Part shown: positions 35,901 to 43,365 of the stretch, piece by piece | Position numbering within the stretch: the first letter of the stretch is position 1 | Layout of the letters: the number at the start of each line of letters is the position of its first letter | Origin: Gordonia phthalatica | Lineage (GTDB): Bacteria > Actinomycetota > Actinomycetes > Mycobacteriales > Mycobacteriaceae | Direction of reading: 5' to 3' | NCBI RefSeq assembly: GCF_001305675.1 | Contig: NZ_CP011853.1 | Span: 248,001 to 312,000 of the forward strand | DNA: 64,000 nt | Position numbers and translations under genes: made by a program | The notes under the pieces: model-generated | Database searches by the model: none | Seen by the model: only the letters and a program-made list of their open reading frames with translations | What the model was told of the DNA's origin: nothing

Positions 35901-36312
35901 CGCTGATCCGGAGGCTCCGGCAGTCGCTGGAACGGACGCGGTCGAGCGGTGCCGACAGGATCGGGATGTTACGGGTGACGACCTCGACGGTCGGTGTCGC
36001 GGAGGTGGTGACGCGGGCGAACAGCCCGCGGTCCGTGGCGTCCGGGGCCGACGGCGACGTCGTCGACAGCAGGATGGTCTTGCCCGGCGGGAGCGTGTCG
36101 ACGGCCCGGCACGGGATGTCGACGTCGAGGTCGATCGGCGTGTACGAGAACAGGGGTGCCGACACCGAGCCGACCGTCCCGTTCTGCGGCCAGCTGACCT
36201 GCGCGACCGTCTGCGTCACCGGCATCAGCGGCGTCGCGAGAGCCAGCAGAGCGCCCAGGATTCCGGTGATGATCGCGGTTATCTGGGCCCGACGGACGGA
36301 GAAGGCTGGCAC
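32986..36312 (-). CDS. embC: Arabinosyltransferase EmbC
   Basis: A 1108-residue Emb protein, the first gene of the emb unit. EmbC homodimers extend the arabinan of lipoarabinomannan. The sequence starts almost at the first membrane helix (ITAIITGILGALLALATPLMPV), then VSWPQNGTVGSVSAPL and the jelly-roll domain; the core has NTSDDGYLMTMSRVAQQ and FTPTKWTHHFG. The C-terminal carbohydrate-binding half includes WYRLPADYKD, GLFVPCQRPFN and WNRD-like GRDWGALERY near the end. The short cytoplasmic N terminus separates it from EmbA and EmbB here. GTG at 36312 is the only sensible start. In mycobacteria embC directly follows aftA; here aftA lies about 4 kb away with unrelated genes between. Confidence 0.91.
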   Translation of the reverse strand: MPAFSVRRAQITAIITGILGALLALATPLMPVTQTVAQVSWPQNGTVGSVSAPLFSYTPIDLDVDIPCRAVDTLPPGKTILLSTTSPSAPDATDRGLFARVTTSATPTVEVVTRNIPILSAPLDRVRSSDCRSLRISATSDAVSAEFVGLTDSAGDPLKAKTGDENVPGGDQRPQVTGLFTQLTGPAAALPGLRAHMTIDSRYTTAPTILKWLAIIIGVLCTLISLAALARLDATDRRGHRRIFPARWWRLNPRDYTVIGLLAVWHMIGPNTSDDGYLMTMSRVAQQSDYTANYFRWFGAPEAPFGWYYEVFGLLSHVTVASPWMRLPALACGIISWLIISHEVLPRIGRAARIRAAVPWTAAAVFLVAWFPFNNGLRPEPIICLGALLTWCSVERAIATGRLLPAAVACTAGAFSIAAGPTGVLAVAALVAGARPMFLALRRRAIEVDSLTGRGATAAYAALLAPIVAAGTFVIFVVFSKLTLSAFSEASAMKTALGPSLNWYNEIDRYSSLFAFSADGSIARRFAVLAMVLGMTIAGAVLIRKSRIPGTALGPARRIVGITFGSLLFLMFTPTKWTHHFGVFAGLAAALAALATIAASAQATHSRRNRTIVGALVLFVAALAMTAPNSYYYASAWGMPWGVSQVTIGSVPAGDVLLYAALALLGLALWFHFREPFTGADPTPPAPTSPSRLRRTATGTSRVLAAAPLGIVAGALVVFLIATAAMAGVHQSSSFSVPRSNFAALAGKPCGMADNVLVETDPSRFILTPVDRSLTDPLAGSPTHSRPDSDRGPTSGFTPDGIPDEVQTKASSGSLGVLARDANIDPDLLIANSGGTGGGVTARPGVNGSHAQLPFELDPARTPVLGSYDAEEQTPSTLTSGWYRLPADYKDFPLVTLSVAGIFPPSALKLEYTDQKFGADAKDDDITNTGSIGLIDPGPRPSWRNVRIDTASMPDDLTAVRISATDYDLAADHFIAVTPPRLPKMRTLQDVVGSTVPTHVDWTSGLFVPCQRPFNFHAGVTEIPKWRVRPGADLAAVGAWQGAIGGGPLGWLNVSQRADTVATYLSGDIGRDWGALERYTPYDAAVPAKIDYSEAVRSGLWSPAPIRY

Positions 36313-36366
36313 AGGTCGTCATCCTAGCTGCAGCGATCCTGACATCCGCCGGTACGCGGGCGCGGA

Positions 36367-36392
36367 CCCGGCCGGGAGCGGTCCCGGCCGGG
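36367..36392 (-). terminator. Terminator hairpin after ectD, before embC
   Basis: Two copies of the self-complementary decamer CCCGGCCGGG (36367-36376, 36383-36392) form a 10-base stem with loop AGCGGT. It lies 10 bases after the ectD stop on the minus strand, so embC probably has its own promoter between here and 36312. Confidence 0.7.
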
Positions 36393-36401
36393 CGCACGCG
36401 G

Positions 36402-37343
36402 TCAGGCGAACGGCGAGTCGGCCAGCGGTTCGAGCGGCGTCACGTCGCGTTCGGCGAGATGGGCGGGTCTCGGCGCGGTGCCGCCGTACGGTTGCCGCGG
36501 TGCGTTCTCGACGCTGTTGAACACCAGGAACAGGTTGGCGCGCGGATACGGCGAGATGTTATTCCCCGACGCGTGCATCGAGTTCGCGTCGAAGAACAGA
36601 CCGGCTCCCGCGGCGCCGGTGAACTGGTCGATGCCGAACTCGTAGCCCAACTCGGTGATCACCCGCTCGGACGGCACCCCGACCCGCTGCTGCTGCAACG
36701 ACTCCCGGAAGTTGCCGTCGGGGGTGCTGCCGATGCAGGGGACGAACGTGCGGTGGGCGCCCGGCATCAGCATCAGGCCGCCGTTGAACGCGAAGTTGTC
36801 GGTCAGCGCGATCGACAGGCTCACCGTGCGCGGTGCGGGCAGGCCGTCCTCGGCGTGCCAGGTCTCGAAGTCGGAGTGCCAATAGAAGCCGCTGCCTGCC
36901 ATTCCAGGCATCGCATTGATCCGCGACTGGTGGACGTACACCTCGGATCCCAGGATCTGACGTGCCCGGTCGAGGATCCGCGGTGTGCGGGCGAGGGCGT
37001 CGAACACCGGGCTCACCCGGTGGACCCGGAAGATGGAGCGGATGGCTCCCGAACCGCGTTCGCGGATCAGCAGGTCGCTGTCGGCGAGCGTCGGATCAGC
37101 GGCCATCCGGTCGAACTCCGACCAACAGCGCTGCACCTGCGTCGGGGTCAGCAGTCCCTGCTCGATGTGGAAGCCGGTGCGGTCGTAGGAGTTCAGTTCG
37201 TGCCGTCGGAACGGCCCGGGACGGGCGCCCCACACCGTCGGGTCCGGGCGCGGCAGCGTGTCGGCAGAGTCAGTGAAGTCGGGTTCGAGTCGCGACGGGT
37301 AGCGATCGTGAACGGCCTCATAGGTACTGCTCGGGGTGGTCAA
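36402..37343 (-). CDS. ectD: Ectoine hydroxylase EctD (orphan)
   Basis: A 313-residue Fe(II)/2-oxoglutarate dioxygenase of the PhyH family that converts the compatible solute ectoine to 5-hydroxyectoine in the cytoplasm. The EctD signature is very clear: SEVYVHQSRINAMPG, then GFYWHSDFETWHAEDG with iron ligands His156 and Asp158, then GGLMLMPGAHRTF, GIDQFTGAAGAGLFFD, and SMHASGNNISPYPRANLF with the third iron ligand His257. Spacing and length match the family. The usual ectABC genes are not beside it, so ectoine is either made from a distant operon or imported. It is divergent from aroQ with 141 bases between, and a terminator separates it from embC. Confidence 0.93.
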   Translation of the reverse strand: MTTPSSTYEAVHDRYPSRLEPDFTDSADTLPRPDPTVWGARPGPFRRHELNSYDRTGFHIEQGLLTPTQVQRCWSEFDRMAADPTLADSDLLIRERGSGAIRSIFRVHRVSPVFDALARTPRILDRARQILGSEVYVHQSRINAMPGMAGSGFYWHSDFETWHAEDGLPAPRTVSLSIALTDNFAFNGGLMLMPGAHRTFVPCIGSTPDGNFRESLQQQRVGVPSERVITELGYEFGIDQFTGAAGAGLFFDANSMHASGNNISPYPRANLFLVFNSVENAPRQPYGGTAPRPAHLAERDVTPLEPLADSPFA

Positions 37344-37484
37344 AGGAATCCTCCCTCCGTGATCGGCGGGCCGGACGGCCCGCGTCGTGGACCACCTCCA
37401 CCGTTACCAGGATCGGCGAGTCGGGGCGTCCGACGACGCGTCGGTGGAGACGAGTCCCACATCGTCGGCAGTAGAGTTCCAGGC

Positions 37485-37952
37485 ATGTCGACCACCGAAG
37501 CGTCACCACTGCCGATCCTGCTGCTCAACGGTCCCAACCTGAACATGCTCGGGACACGACAGCCGCAGGTCTACGGATCCGACACGCTCGACGACGTCGT
37601 CGCACTGACGGAACGGACCGCGGCCGCGCACGGGCTGGCGGTCCGTGCGCTGCAGACCAATCACGAGGGCGAGATGATCGACGCCATCCACGCCGCCCGG
37701 GGCGCGGTGAGCGGGATCGTCATCAACCCCGGCGGTTGGACGCACACCTCGGTGGCACTGGCCGACGCGCTCGTCATCCCGGAGGTGCCGATCATCGAGG
37801 TGCACATCAGCAACGTGCATGCGCGGGAGGCGTTCCGGCACCACTCGTACATCTCGCCGATCGCCGCGGGCGTGATCGTCGGCTGCGGGATCGACGGCTA
37901 CGCCTTCGCCGTTCAGCGGCTGGCTGGGCTCGTCGGTGCTACTCGTCGGTAG
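37485..37952 (+). CDS. aroQ: Type II 3-dehydroquinate dehydratase
   Basis: A 155-residue cytoplasmic enzyme of the shikimate pathway that dehydrates 3-dehydroquinate. The type II signatures are visible: LLLNGPNLNMLGTRQPQVYG with the active-site Arg/Tyr loop, QTNHEGEMIDAIH, VINPGGWTHTSVALADAL, EVHISNVHAREAFRHHSYISPIAAGVIVGCG. The usual length is 145-155 residues. ATG 37485 is chosen because the motif begins soon after it; upstream frame has no sense. It is a single gene away from other aro genes and is divergent from ectD. Confidence 0.95.
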   Translation: MSTTEASPLPILLLNGPNLNMLGTRQPQVYGSDTLDDVVALTERTAAAHGLAVRALQTNHEGEMIDAIHAARGAVSGIVINPGGWTHTSVALADALVIPEVPIIEVHISNVHAREAFRHHSYISPIAAGVIVGCGIDGYAFAVQRLAGLVGATRR

Positions 37953-38204
37953 CCGCTGACCTGCGCGTTGCCCGAAACGGCTGCGGTGTGCCGTAAGGTG
38001 GAGTAGTCGGAGCGTGTCCACCGGGCATGCTCGTCATTCGGCGCAGATGCGCCGTGCGTCGTAGAACGCCTCCACGCAGACCCCGGATCTCTCGCGGGTG
38101 CGTCGAACTTTCATACGGCGAACCGACACGCTCACCCCGCGCGTGTTCGCCACCTGATCTGCCCCACGGTGCTTCGCCGCGCGCAGACACTGCATGTAAG
38201 GCTG
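37953..38204 (+). promoter_or_regulatory. Long leader region of the DEAD-box helicase gene
   Basis: About 250 bases separate aroQ from the helicase. A weak promoter, TTGCCC (37968) with TAAGGT (37994-37999, 20-base spacer), could start a leader of roughly 200 bases. It contains a tight hairpin, GGCGC-AGAT-GCGCC (38040-38053), and a Pro/Arg-rich open frame from 38027 that passes out of frame over the helicase start. A TAAGGCT box at 38197-38203 could give a second, nearly leaderless start. Long structured leaders are common on stress-regulated RNA helicase genes. Confidence 0.4.
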
Positions 38205-38213
38205 ATGTCCCTC

Positions 38214-39689
38214 ATGACCACATTCGCTGATCTCGGCGTGCCCGCACCCATCTGTGATGCGCTGGCCGCCGACGGCAAGGCCGCCCCGTTCCCGATTCAG
38301 GCCGACACCCTGCCCGACACCCTCGCGGGTCGCGACGTCCTGGGTCGCGGAAAGACGGGCTCGGGCAAGACCCTCGCCTTCTCGATCCCGCTCGTCACCC
38401 GTCTCGCCGAGGCGGGCGTCCGCCGCAAGTCCGGCCGCCCCACGGGCCTCGTGCTGTCGCCGACGCGCGAGCTCGCCACCCAGATCGCGACTGCGATGGA
38501 ACCCCTCGCGACGGCCGTCGGCCTGCGCGTCACCACCGTCTTCGGCGGCGTCAAGCAGACCCGCCAGGAGTCCGCGCTGCGCGCAGGCGCCGACATCGTC
38601 GTCGCCTGCCCCGGTCGCCTGGAGGATCTGATGCGGCAGCGCATCATCAGCCTCGACGACGTCCAGATCACCGTGCTCGACGAGGCCGACCACATGGCCG
38701 ACCTCGGCTTCCTGCCCGTGGTCACCCGCATCCTCGCCGCGACCCCCGCGGGCGGCCAGCGGATGCTGTTCTCCGCCACCCTGGACAACGGCGTCGACAA
38801 GATCGTCAAGCGCTTCCTCTCCAAGCCCACCACGCACTCGCTCGACGAGGCCACCTCGCCCGTCGCCAAGATGACGCACCACGTGTTCCGCGTCGCGTCG
38901 ACCACCGAGAAGACCGCGCTGGTGCGGGAACTGGCGTCGGGCACCGGCCGCCGCATCCTGTTCACCCGGACCAAGCATCAGGCCAAGAAGCTCGCGAAGA
39001 AGCTGACCGCCGAGGGCATCCCGGCCGTCGACCTGCACGGCAACCTGTCGCAGTCGCAGCGCGACCGCAATCTCGCGGCGTTCGCCGCCGAGGACGGTGC
39101 CAAGGTGCTCGTCGCGACCGACGTCGCCGCCCGCGGTGTGCACGTCGACGACGTCGAACTCGTCGTGCACGTGGACCCGCCGGCCGAGCACAAGGCCTAC
39201 CTGCACCGTTCGGGCCGTACCGCGCGCGCCGGGCACACCGGCGACGTCGTCACCGTCTGCCTCCCCGAGCAGTGGGGAGATCTGCGCAAGCTGCTGCAGA
39301 AGGCCGCCATCAAGGTCCCCGGCCAGCAGGTGACCGCGCAGTCGGCCGTCGTCGACGAGCTCGTCGGCGAGCGCGCGCCGTACCGCGAGGCGCCGGTCGT
39401 CGCTCCGCCGCAGCAGCAGCCGAAGAAGCAGGGCCAGGGTCGTCGCCGTCCGGCGAAGTCGGGCGGTCGTTCCGCCGGTGCGGGTGCCGGTCGTTCGGGC
39501 GGCGGTCGTCGCGGAGGCCAGGGACGCGGTCGTTCCGGCGGCGCCTCGAGCCAGAACGAGCACCGCGGCAGCGGTCGTCCCGCGGCCAAGCCCGTGCACA
39601 CCTCGTCCAGCCCCAAGGCGGAGGCCGGTGCGGGTGCGCCCCGCCGTCGTCGTCGTTCCAGCCGTCCCGCGGGTGCGCCGCGCGGCTGA
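38214..39689 (+). CDS. DEAD-box RNA helicase, RhlE-like
   Basis: A 491-residue ATP-dependent RNA helicase. All core motifs are present: Q-motif region FADLGVPAPICDALAADG, motif I GKTGSGKT, Ia PTRELA, Ib GG and CPGRL, II DEAD, III SAT in LFSATLD, IV LFTRTK, V VATDVAARGVHV, VI HRSGRTARAG. A basic Gly/Arg/Ser-rich tail of about 120 residues follows the core and probably binds RNA non-specifically. It is similar to actinobacterial RhlE (Rv3211-type), involved in RNA remodelling and cold adaptation. Starts at 38205 and 38214 are both possible; 38214 gives MTTFADLG, the common start of homologues. Two hairpins follow the stop. Confidence 0.93.
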   Translation: MTTFADLGVPAPICDALAADGKAAPFPIQADTLPDTLAGRDVLGRGKTGSGKTLAFSIPLVTRLAEAGVRRKSGRPTGLVLSPTRELATQIATAMEPLATAVGLRVTTVFGGVKQTRQESALRAGADIVVACPGRLEDLMRQRIISLDDVQITVLDEADHMADLGFLPVVTRILAATPAGGQRMLFSATLDNGVDKIVKRFLSKPTTHSLDEATSPVAKMTHHVFRVASTTEKTALVRELASGTGRRILFTRTKHQAKKLAKKLTAEGIPAVDLHGNLSQSQRDRNLAAFAAEDGAKVLVATDVAARGVHVDDVELVVHVDPPAEHKAYLHRSGRTARAGHTGDVVTVCLPEQWGDLRKLLQKAAIKVPGQQVTAQSAVVDELVGERAPYREAPVVAPPQQQPKKQGQGRRRPAKSGGRSAGAGAGRSGGGRRGGQGRGRSGGASSQNEHRGSGRPAAKPVHTSSSPKAEAGAGAPRRRRRSSRPAGAPRG

Positions 39690-39772
39690 TATTGCCGCTA
39701 GCAATATTTGCGTCCCCGTGACGCCGCTCCGAGGGCAAATAGCCCTCGGCGGGTGCTCACGGGGACGCAAAT
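39689..39772. terminator. Two hairpins between helicase and convergent MBL gene
   Basis: The first is ATATTGC (39689-39695) with GCAATAT (39701-39707). The second is larger: arms ATTTGCGTCCCCGTGA (39706-39721) and complement (39757-39772), with a nested stem CCGAGGGC (39729-39736) pairing with 39742-39749. The two overlap by two bases, so they may compete. The nested double stem probably ends transcription from both sides. Confidence 0.75.
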
Positions 39773-39794
39773 GTTTGTTGAGCGATGCCCGGTG

Positions 39795-40541
39795 TCAGCG
39801 CGCGAGCGCCTGCTCCACGAACGTCCTCATCCGGCCGCACAGCATGGGGCCGTGGCCGGGCATCAGGATGACGGCATCCAGGTCGGCGAGGGCCGCGACG
39901 GCCGCCTCGTTGGCGGCGACGTCATGGGTGAACGTGTGGTCCAGGCACTGCGGACCGCGATGCTTGGTGGTCGGATGAGCGCTGATCAGCGCGTCGCCGG
40001 AGATCAGGAGCTCGCCGTCGCCGACCAGGAACGCGCTGTGGCCCCGCGTGTGACCGTGCGTGGGGACGGCGACGGGGGAGCCGGGAAGCGCCGAGAGGTC
40101 GCCGAGCGGCTGGGTGTCGCCGATCCCCGACTTGTCGAGCGCACCGAGGCGCACGACGCCCTGCAGCCACCGCATCACGCGGGGCCGGTAGGCGATCGGC
40201 GCGAGGGTCGACGCGTCGGCCTGCTCCAGGAACTCGCGTCGCGCGTGCGGGACCTCCGCGGGGTCGGCGTACACCGGGAACGACCGCGTGCGGCCGATCT
40301 GCGCCAACCCGCCGAGGTGATCGATGTGGGCGTGGGTCAGGAGCGCAGCCTGCACCTCCGACAGGTCGCTGCCGACGCGGCGAAGCGACTCGGCGACGGC
40401 ACCCGCGTGTCCGGGGTAGCCGCCGTCGACCAGGGTGATGCCGTCGTCATCCTGCAGGATCACCCAGTTCACGTACTTGGTGTGCACCAGGTGGGTCTTC
40501 GCCCGGCCGTGGTCGATGGTGGTGATATCGAGGTCCGCCAT
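39795..40541 (-). CDS. Metallo-beta-lactamase-fold hydrolase
   Basis: A 248-residue MBL-fold protein with the metal motif THAHIDHLGG (HxHxDH), a second histidine in VPTHGHTRGHSAF, an aspartate in ISGDALI, and a late histidine in MPGHGPM. This is the glyoxalase II/lactonase-like arrangement. The beginning (LVHTKYVNWVILQDDDGITLVDGGYPGH) matches the group. ATG 40541 is chosen because the 22 upstream codons read through aftA's end; the start lies 4 bases after the aftA stop, so it is the last gene of the dprE1-dprE2-aftA unit. No envelope role is known for it; substrate unknown. Confidence 0.82.
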   Translation of the reverse strand: MADLDITTIDHGRAKTHLVHTKYVNWVILQDDDGITLVDGGYPGHAGAVAESLRRVGSDLSEVQAALLTHAHIDHLGGLAQIGRTRSFPVYADPAEVPHARREFLEQADASTLAPIAYRPRVMRWLQGVVRLGALDKSGIGDTQPLGDLSALPGSPVAVPTHGHTRGHSAFLVGDGELLISGDALISAHPTTKHRGPQCLDHTFTHDVAANEAAVAALADLDAVILMPGHGPMLCGRMRTFVEQALAR

Positions 40542-40545
40542 GAGA

Positions 40546-42543
40546 TCAGCCCTTCCGGACGACGAGGACGAATGGTCCGACCTCGGTGACCTCGAAGGCG
40601 GGATCATCGAAGGCGGTCGGCTGGAATGTCACCGTATAGCGCTTCACGTTGGGATCGTTCGGATAGACGTCCTCGGCGAGCCGCAGCGTGTAGCCGTCGG
40701 GGCTGTACCGGAAGACGAAGACGTTCGGTGCCCGCCACCGGCTCTGCTCCAGATTCGCGAGCATCTCCTGCGGCGTCGTGGCCTTCGACCACTTCTCGAT
40801 GGTCGCGGCGCGCTCGGCGAACTCCGCGATCGGATTGGCATAGTGCGAGGTCAGTCCCTGGAAACCCCAGTACGGGTACACGGAGAGGAAACCGAAGTCG
40901 GCGGTCAGGACCACGTTGTCGGTCGGCGGCCTGCCGGTCTGCTCGCGGATCAGCTCGTCGAGCTTCGGGTAGTACGACTCGGCGCCGGGCGCATGCTGGT
41001 CGGCGCGTGCGCCGTAGCCGTCGGTGTCGGTGTACGCGGTGGTGATCTCCGTGGCGAGCGCTGCGGGGATGTGCTGGGCGACGGCGATCGCCGCCACCGC
41101 GCCGATCACGCCGATCACGGTGCGGATGTCGCCGAAGCGCTTGACGGCCTCGCGGCTCAGGGCGGCGACGCCGAAGACGCCGGCCGCGGCCAGCACGGCG
41201 GTGGTGACCGGCTCCAGCCGGAACGAGAGGAGGGTGGTGCCCTTCGCGGTGAGCGCCAGGGACAGCATGGTCAGGCCGACGATCCCGACCAGCGCGCAGA
41301 CCATCGCCATCGCGACGGTCCGCTCCTTGCATCGCAGGAGCACCCACACGAACCCGACCAGGCACAGCAGGCCGATCAGGCTCAGATGGAACATCGGGAG
41401 CGCGAGGATCGAGCCGGCCTCGGGCAGGTAGTGCTCGGCGCTGCCGCTGACGGCGGCGTCGGTGCGGACCCGCTCCATCAGGTACGGGCCCCAGGTGATC
41501 AATGCGACCAGGCAGGCGAGGCCGCCCATCACGGCCAGGCGGACGGCGACGGCCAGGATCCGTGGCACCCGCTCGGTGCGCAGTGCTTCGGGCCGGGTGC
41601 TGCTGTTGCGAGGCAGCAGCCACGCCTGCACCGCGTAGACCAGGGCGATCAGGATCGCGGTGCCCGCGAAGAGAGCGGTGAAGAGTGTGTAGAAGGTGGC
41701 GGAGGCACCGAGGAAGACGCCGCTCGCGATCACCGCGAGCCAACTCGTCTGCCGCAGCGGAGTCGGACCGTCGGCCAACCTGGAGCGGCCGCGGAGCGCT
41801 GAGGCGATGACCACCAGCATCGGAACGCCGACCAGGATCAGCACCGCCGAATAGGGCTCGGGGGAGGCGTACTGCAGGGTCACCAGAGTCACGGCGACCG
41901 AGATGCCGGTGCCGAGGCCGACGCCGACCATTCGGTTCCACAGGGCGGCACCGAGCGCGGCGGCCGCCGCGAGGGAGACGATCGCCCACGGCTTGTAGGC
42001 CTCCCAGCCAGGCATGCCGAGCGCGTTCGCGAACCGACCGCCCAGCCAGAACCAGCTCGCCGGATAGTACGGCGACAGGTCCGGGTAGGTCATGTCGGCC
42101 AGATGCCAGGTGGACGTCAGACGCGTCAGGTACTCGGTGCGGAACTGCTGGTCGACGCTGAGCCCGAACAGGTACAGCTTGGTCGCGGCGAGCGGCATCC
42201 CCAGCGTCACCGTCACCAGACCGGCCGACGCGAACGCCGACAGCAGCGACGGCAGCGTCCGACCGCGCCCGTAGCGCGCCCACACCACCGCCGCGACCGC
42301 GGCGAGGACGACCACGGCCTGCCCGAGGGTGGTGACCGCGCGGGTGACGTTGGACGTGTTGAACGCCGGCCACCCGATCGCGCCGATCACCTTCAGACCG
42401 ACGAGGGCGAGCACCGCCCCGCCGACCAGGGCACCGCCGAGTTCGACGGCGTCGCGGGCACGACCGCCCAGGCGCGACCGCGCTGCGGGGCCGGGCCGGT
42501 CGGACGCGGTGGAATCAGTGGTGGCGGGAGCGGGTGTCTGCAC
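40546..42543 (-). CDS. aftA: Galactan 5-O-arabinofuranosyltransferase AftA
   Basis: A 665-residue GT-C enzyme (GT85) that puts the first arabinofuranose on galactan from decaprenylphosphoryl-arabinose, outside the membrane. There are about 11 membrane helices in the first 450 residues, then a soluble C-terminal domain. The loop after helix 3 carries TEYLTRLTSTWHLADMTYPDLSPYYPASWFWLGG, an AftA signature. The C-terminal part holds DNVVLTADFGFLSVYPYWGFQGLTSHYANP. The GTG start lies 6 bases after dprE2, so the donor-making enzymes and first user are co-transcribed. In mycobacteria embC follows; here an MBL gene and then other genes follow instead. Confidence 0.94.
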   Translation of the reverse strand: MQTPAPATTDSTASDRPGPAARSRLGGRARDAVELGGALVGGAVLALVGLKVIGAIGWPAFNTSNVTRAVTTLGQAVVVLAAVAAVVWARYGRGRTLPSLLSAFASAGLVTVTLGMPLAATKLYLFGLSVDQQFRTEYLTRLTSTWHLADMTYPDLSPYYPASWFWLGGRFANALGMPGWEAYKPWAIVSLAAAAALGAALWNRMVGVGLGTGISVAVTLVTLQYASPEPYSAVLILVGVPMLVVIASALRGRSRLADGPTPLRQTSWLAVIASGVFLGASATFYTLFTALFAGTAILIALVYAVQAWLLPRNSSTRPEALRTERVPRILAVAVRLAVMGGLACLVALITWGPYLMERVRTDAAVSGSAEHYLPEAGSILALPMFHLSLIGLLCLVGFVWVLLRCKERTVAMAMVCALVGIVGLTMLSLALTAKGTTLLSFRLEPVTTAVLAAAGVFGVAALSREAVKRFGDIRTVIGVIGAVAAIAVAQHIPAALATEITTAYTDTDGYGARADQHAPGAESYYPKLDELIREQTGRPPTDNVVLTADFGFLSVYPYWGFQGLTSHYANPIAEFAERAATIEKWSKATTPQEMLANLEQSRWRAPNVFVFRYSPDGYTLRLAEDVYPNDPNVKRYTVTFQPTAFDDPAFEVTEVGPFVLVVRKG

Positions 42544-42549
42544 CGGAGA

Positions 42550-43311
42550 TCAGATGGGGAGCTTGCGGAACACCGGGCGCGGGATGTGCCGCAGCACCAT
42601 CATGATGAAGCGGAACGGTCCGGGGACCCAGATGACGTCCTTGCCCTTGTCGACCGCGGCGACGGCCATCCGCGCCACGTCCTCCTTGTTGACGGTCAGC
42701 GGGGCCTCGGCGACGTGCGCCGACAGGCGGGTGCGGACCTGACCGGGGCGGATGACGAGGACGCCGATGCCCTCGGGCCGCAGGGCGTCGCCGAGGCCGA
42801 GGTAGAAGCCGTCGAGCCCGGCCTTGGTGGAGCCGTACACGAAATTGGAGCGGCGGACGCGCTCACCGGCCACCGAGCTCATCGCGATGATCTGACCGTG
42901 GCCCTGCGCGCGGAACTTCTCGCCCAGCAGCACGCCGACCGAGACGGCGGCGGTGTAGTTGATGTTGGCTTCGAGGACGGCCAGCTTCTGGTCTTGCCAG
43001 GCCTGCTCGTCGTCGCCCTGGATGCCGAACGCGACGATCGCCACGTCGATGTCGCCGCCGGCGAACGCCTTGTCGAGGACGTCGAGGTGCGTGTCGGTGG
43101 CGAGGGCGTCGAAGTCGATCTGCTCCACCGATGAGGCACCGGCCGACTTCATCAGCTCGACGGCGGCGTCGGCGGTCGGATCGCCGGGGACCGTGGCCAG
43201 GACGATGCGCATGGCGCCCTTGGTGAGGTACTCGGACGCGATGGCCAGGCCGATCTCCGAGCTGCCGCCCAGGATCAGGATGGACTGAGGAACGCCGACG
43301 GCGTTGAACAT
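42550..43311 (-). CDS. dprE2: Decaprenylphosphoryl-2-keto-ribose reductase DprE2
   Basis: A 253-residue short-chain dehydrogenase. DprE2 uses NADH to reduce the 2-keto intermediate made by DprE1, giving decaprenylphosphoryl-arabinose. The Rossmann motif GGSSEIGLAIASEY is at the start, the catalytic YGSTKAG (YxxxK) with its Ser in SSVAGERVRRS is in the middle, and the C terminus is basic (MMVLRHIPRPVFRKLPI). It lies 54 bases downstream of dprE1 and 6 upstream of aftA, the conserved order. The call is strong because it pairs with DprE1. Confidence 0.95.
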   Translation of the reverse strand: MFNAVGVPQSILILGGSSEIGLAIASEYLTKGAMRIVLATVPGDPTADAAVELMKSAGASSVEQIDFDALATDTHLDVLDKAFAGGDIDVAIVAFGIQGDDEQAWQDQKLAVLEANINYTAAVSVGVLLGEKFRAQGHGQIIAMSSVAGERVRRSNFVYGSTKAGLDGFYLGLGDALRPEGIGVLVIRPGQVRTRLSAHVAEAPLTVNKEDVARMAVAAVDKGKDVIWVPGPFRFIMMVLRHIPRPVFRKLPI

Positions 43312-43365
43312 GTGAATCTCTTTCGTCTGCGGTTCGGGCAGGTGCGGTTCAGGGGTGACGCGGGG

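Noticed and set aside
26160..36327. Very long open frames opposite and overlapping the emb genes (for example 29515-32922 and 33262-36327 plus, 26160-28721 minus)
   Set aside because: They are shadows of high-GC coding sequence. Their translations are Arg/Asp/Gly-rich without any domain, while the emb frames encode clear Emb proteins.
38027..38230. Small Pro/Arg-rich open frame in the helicase leader as a real gene
   Set aside because: Composition is that of non-coding GC-rich DNA and no ribosome site was seen. It is kept only as a possible leader peptide in the findings.
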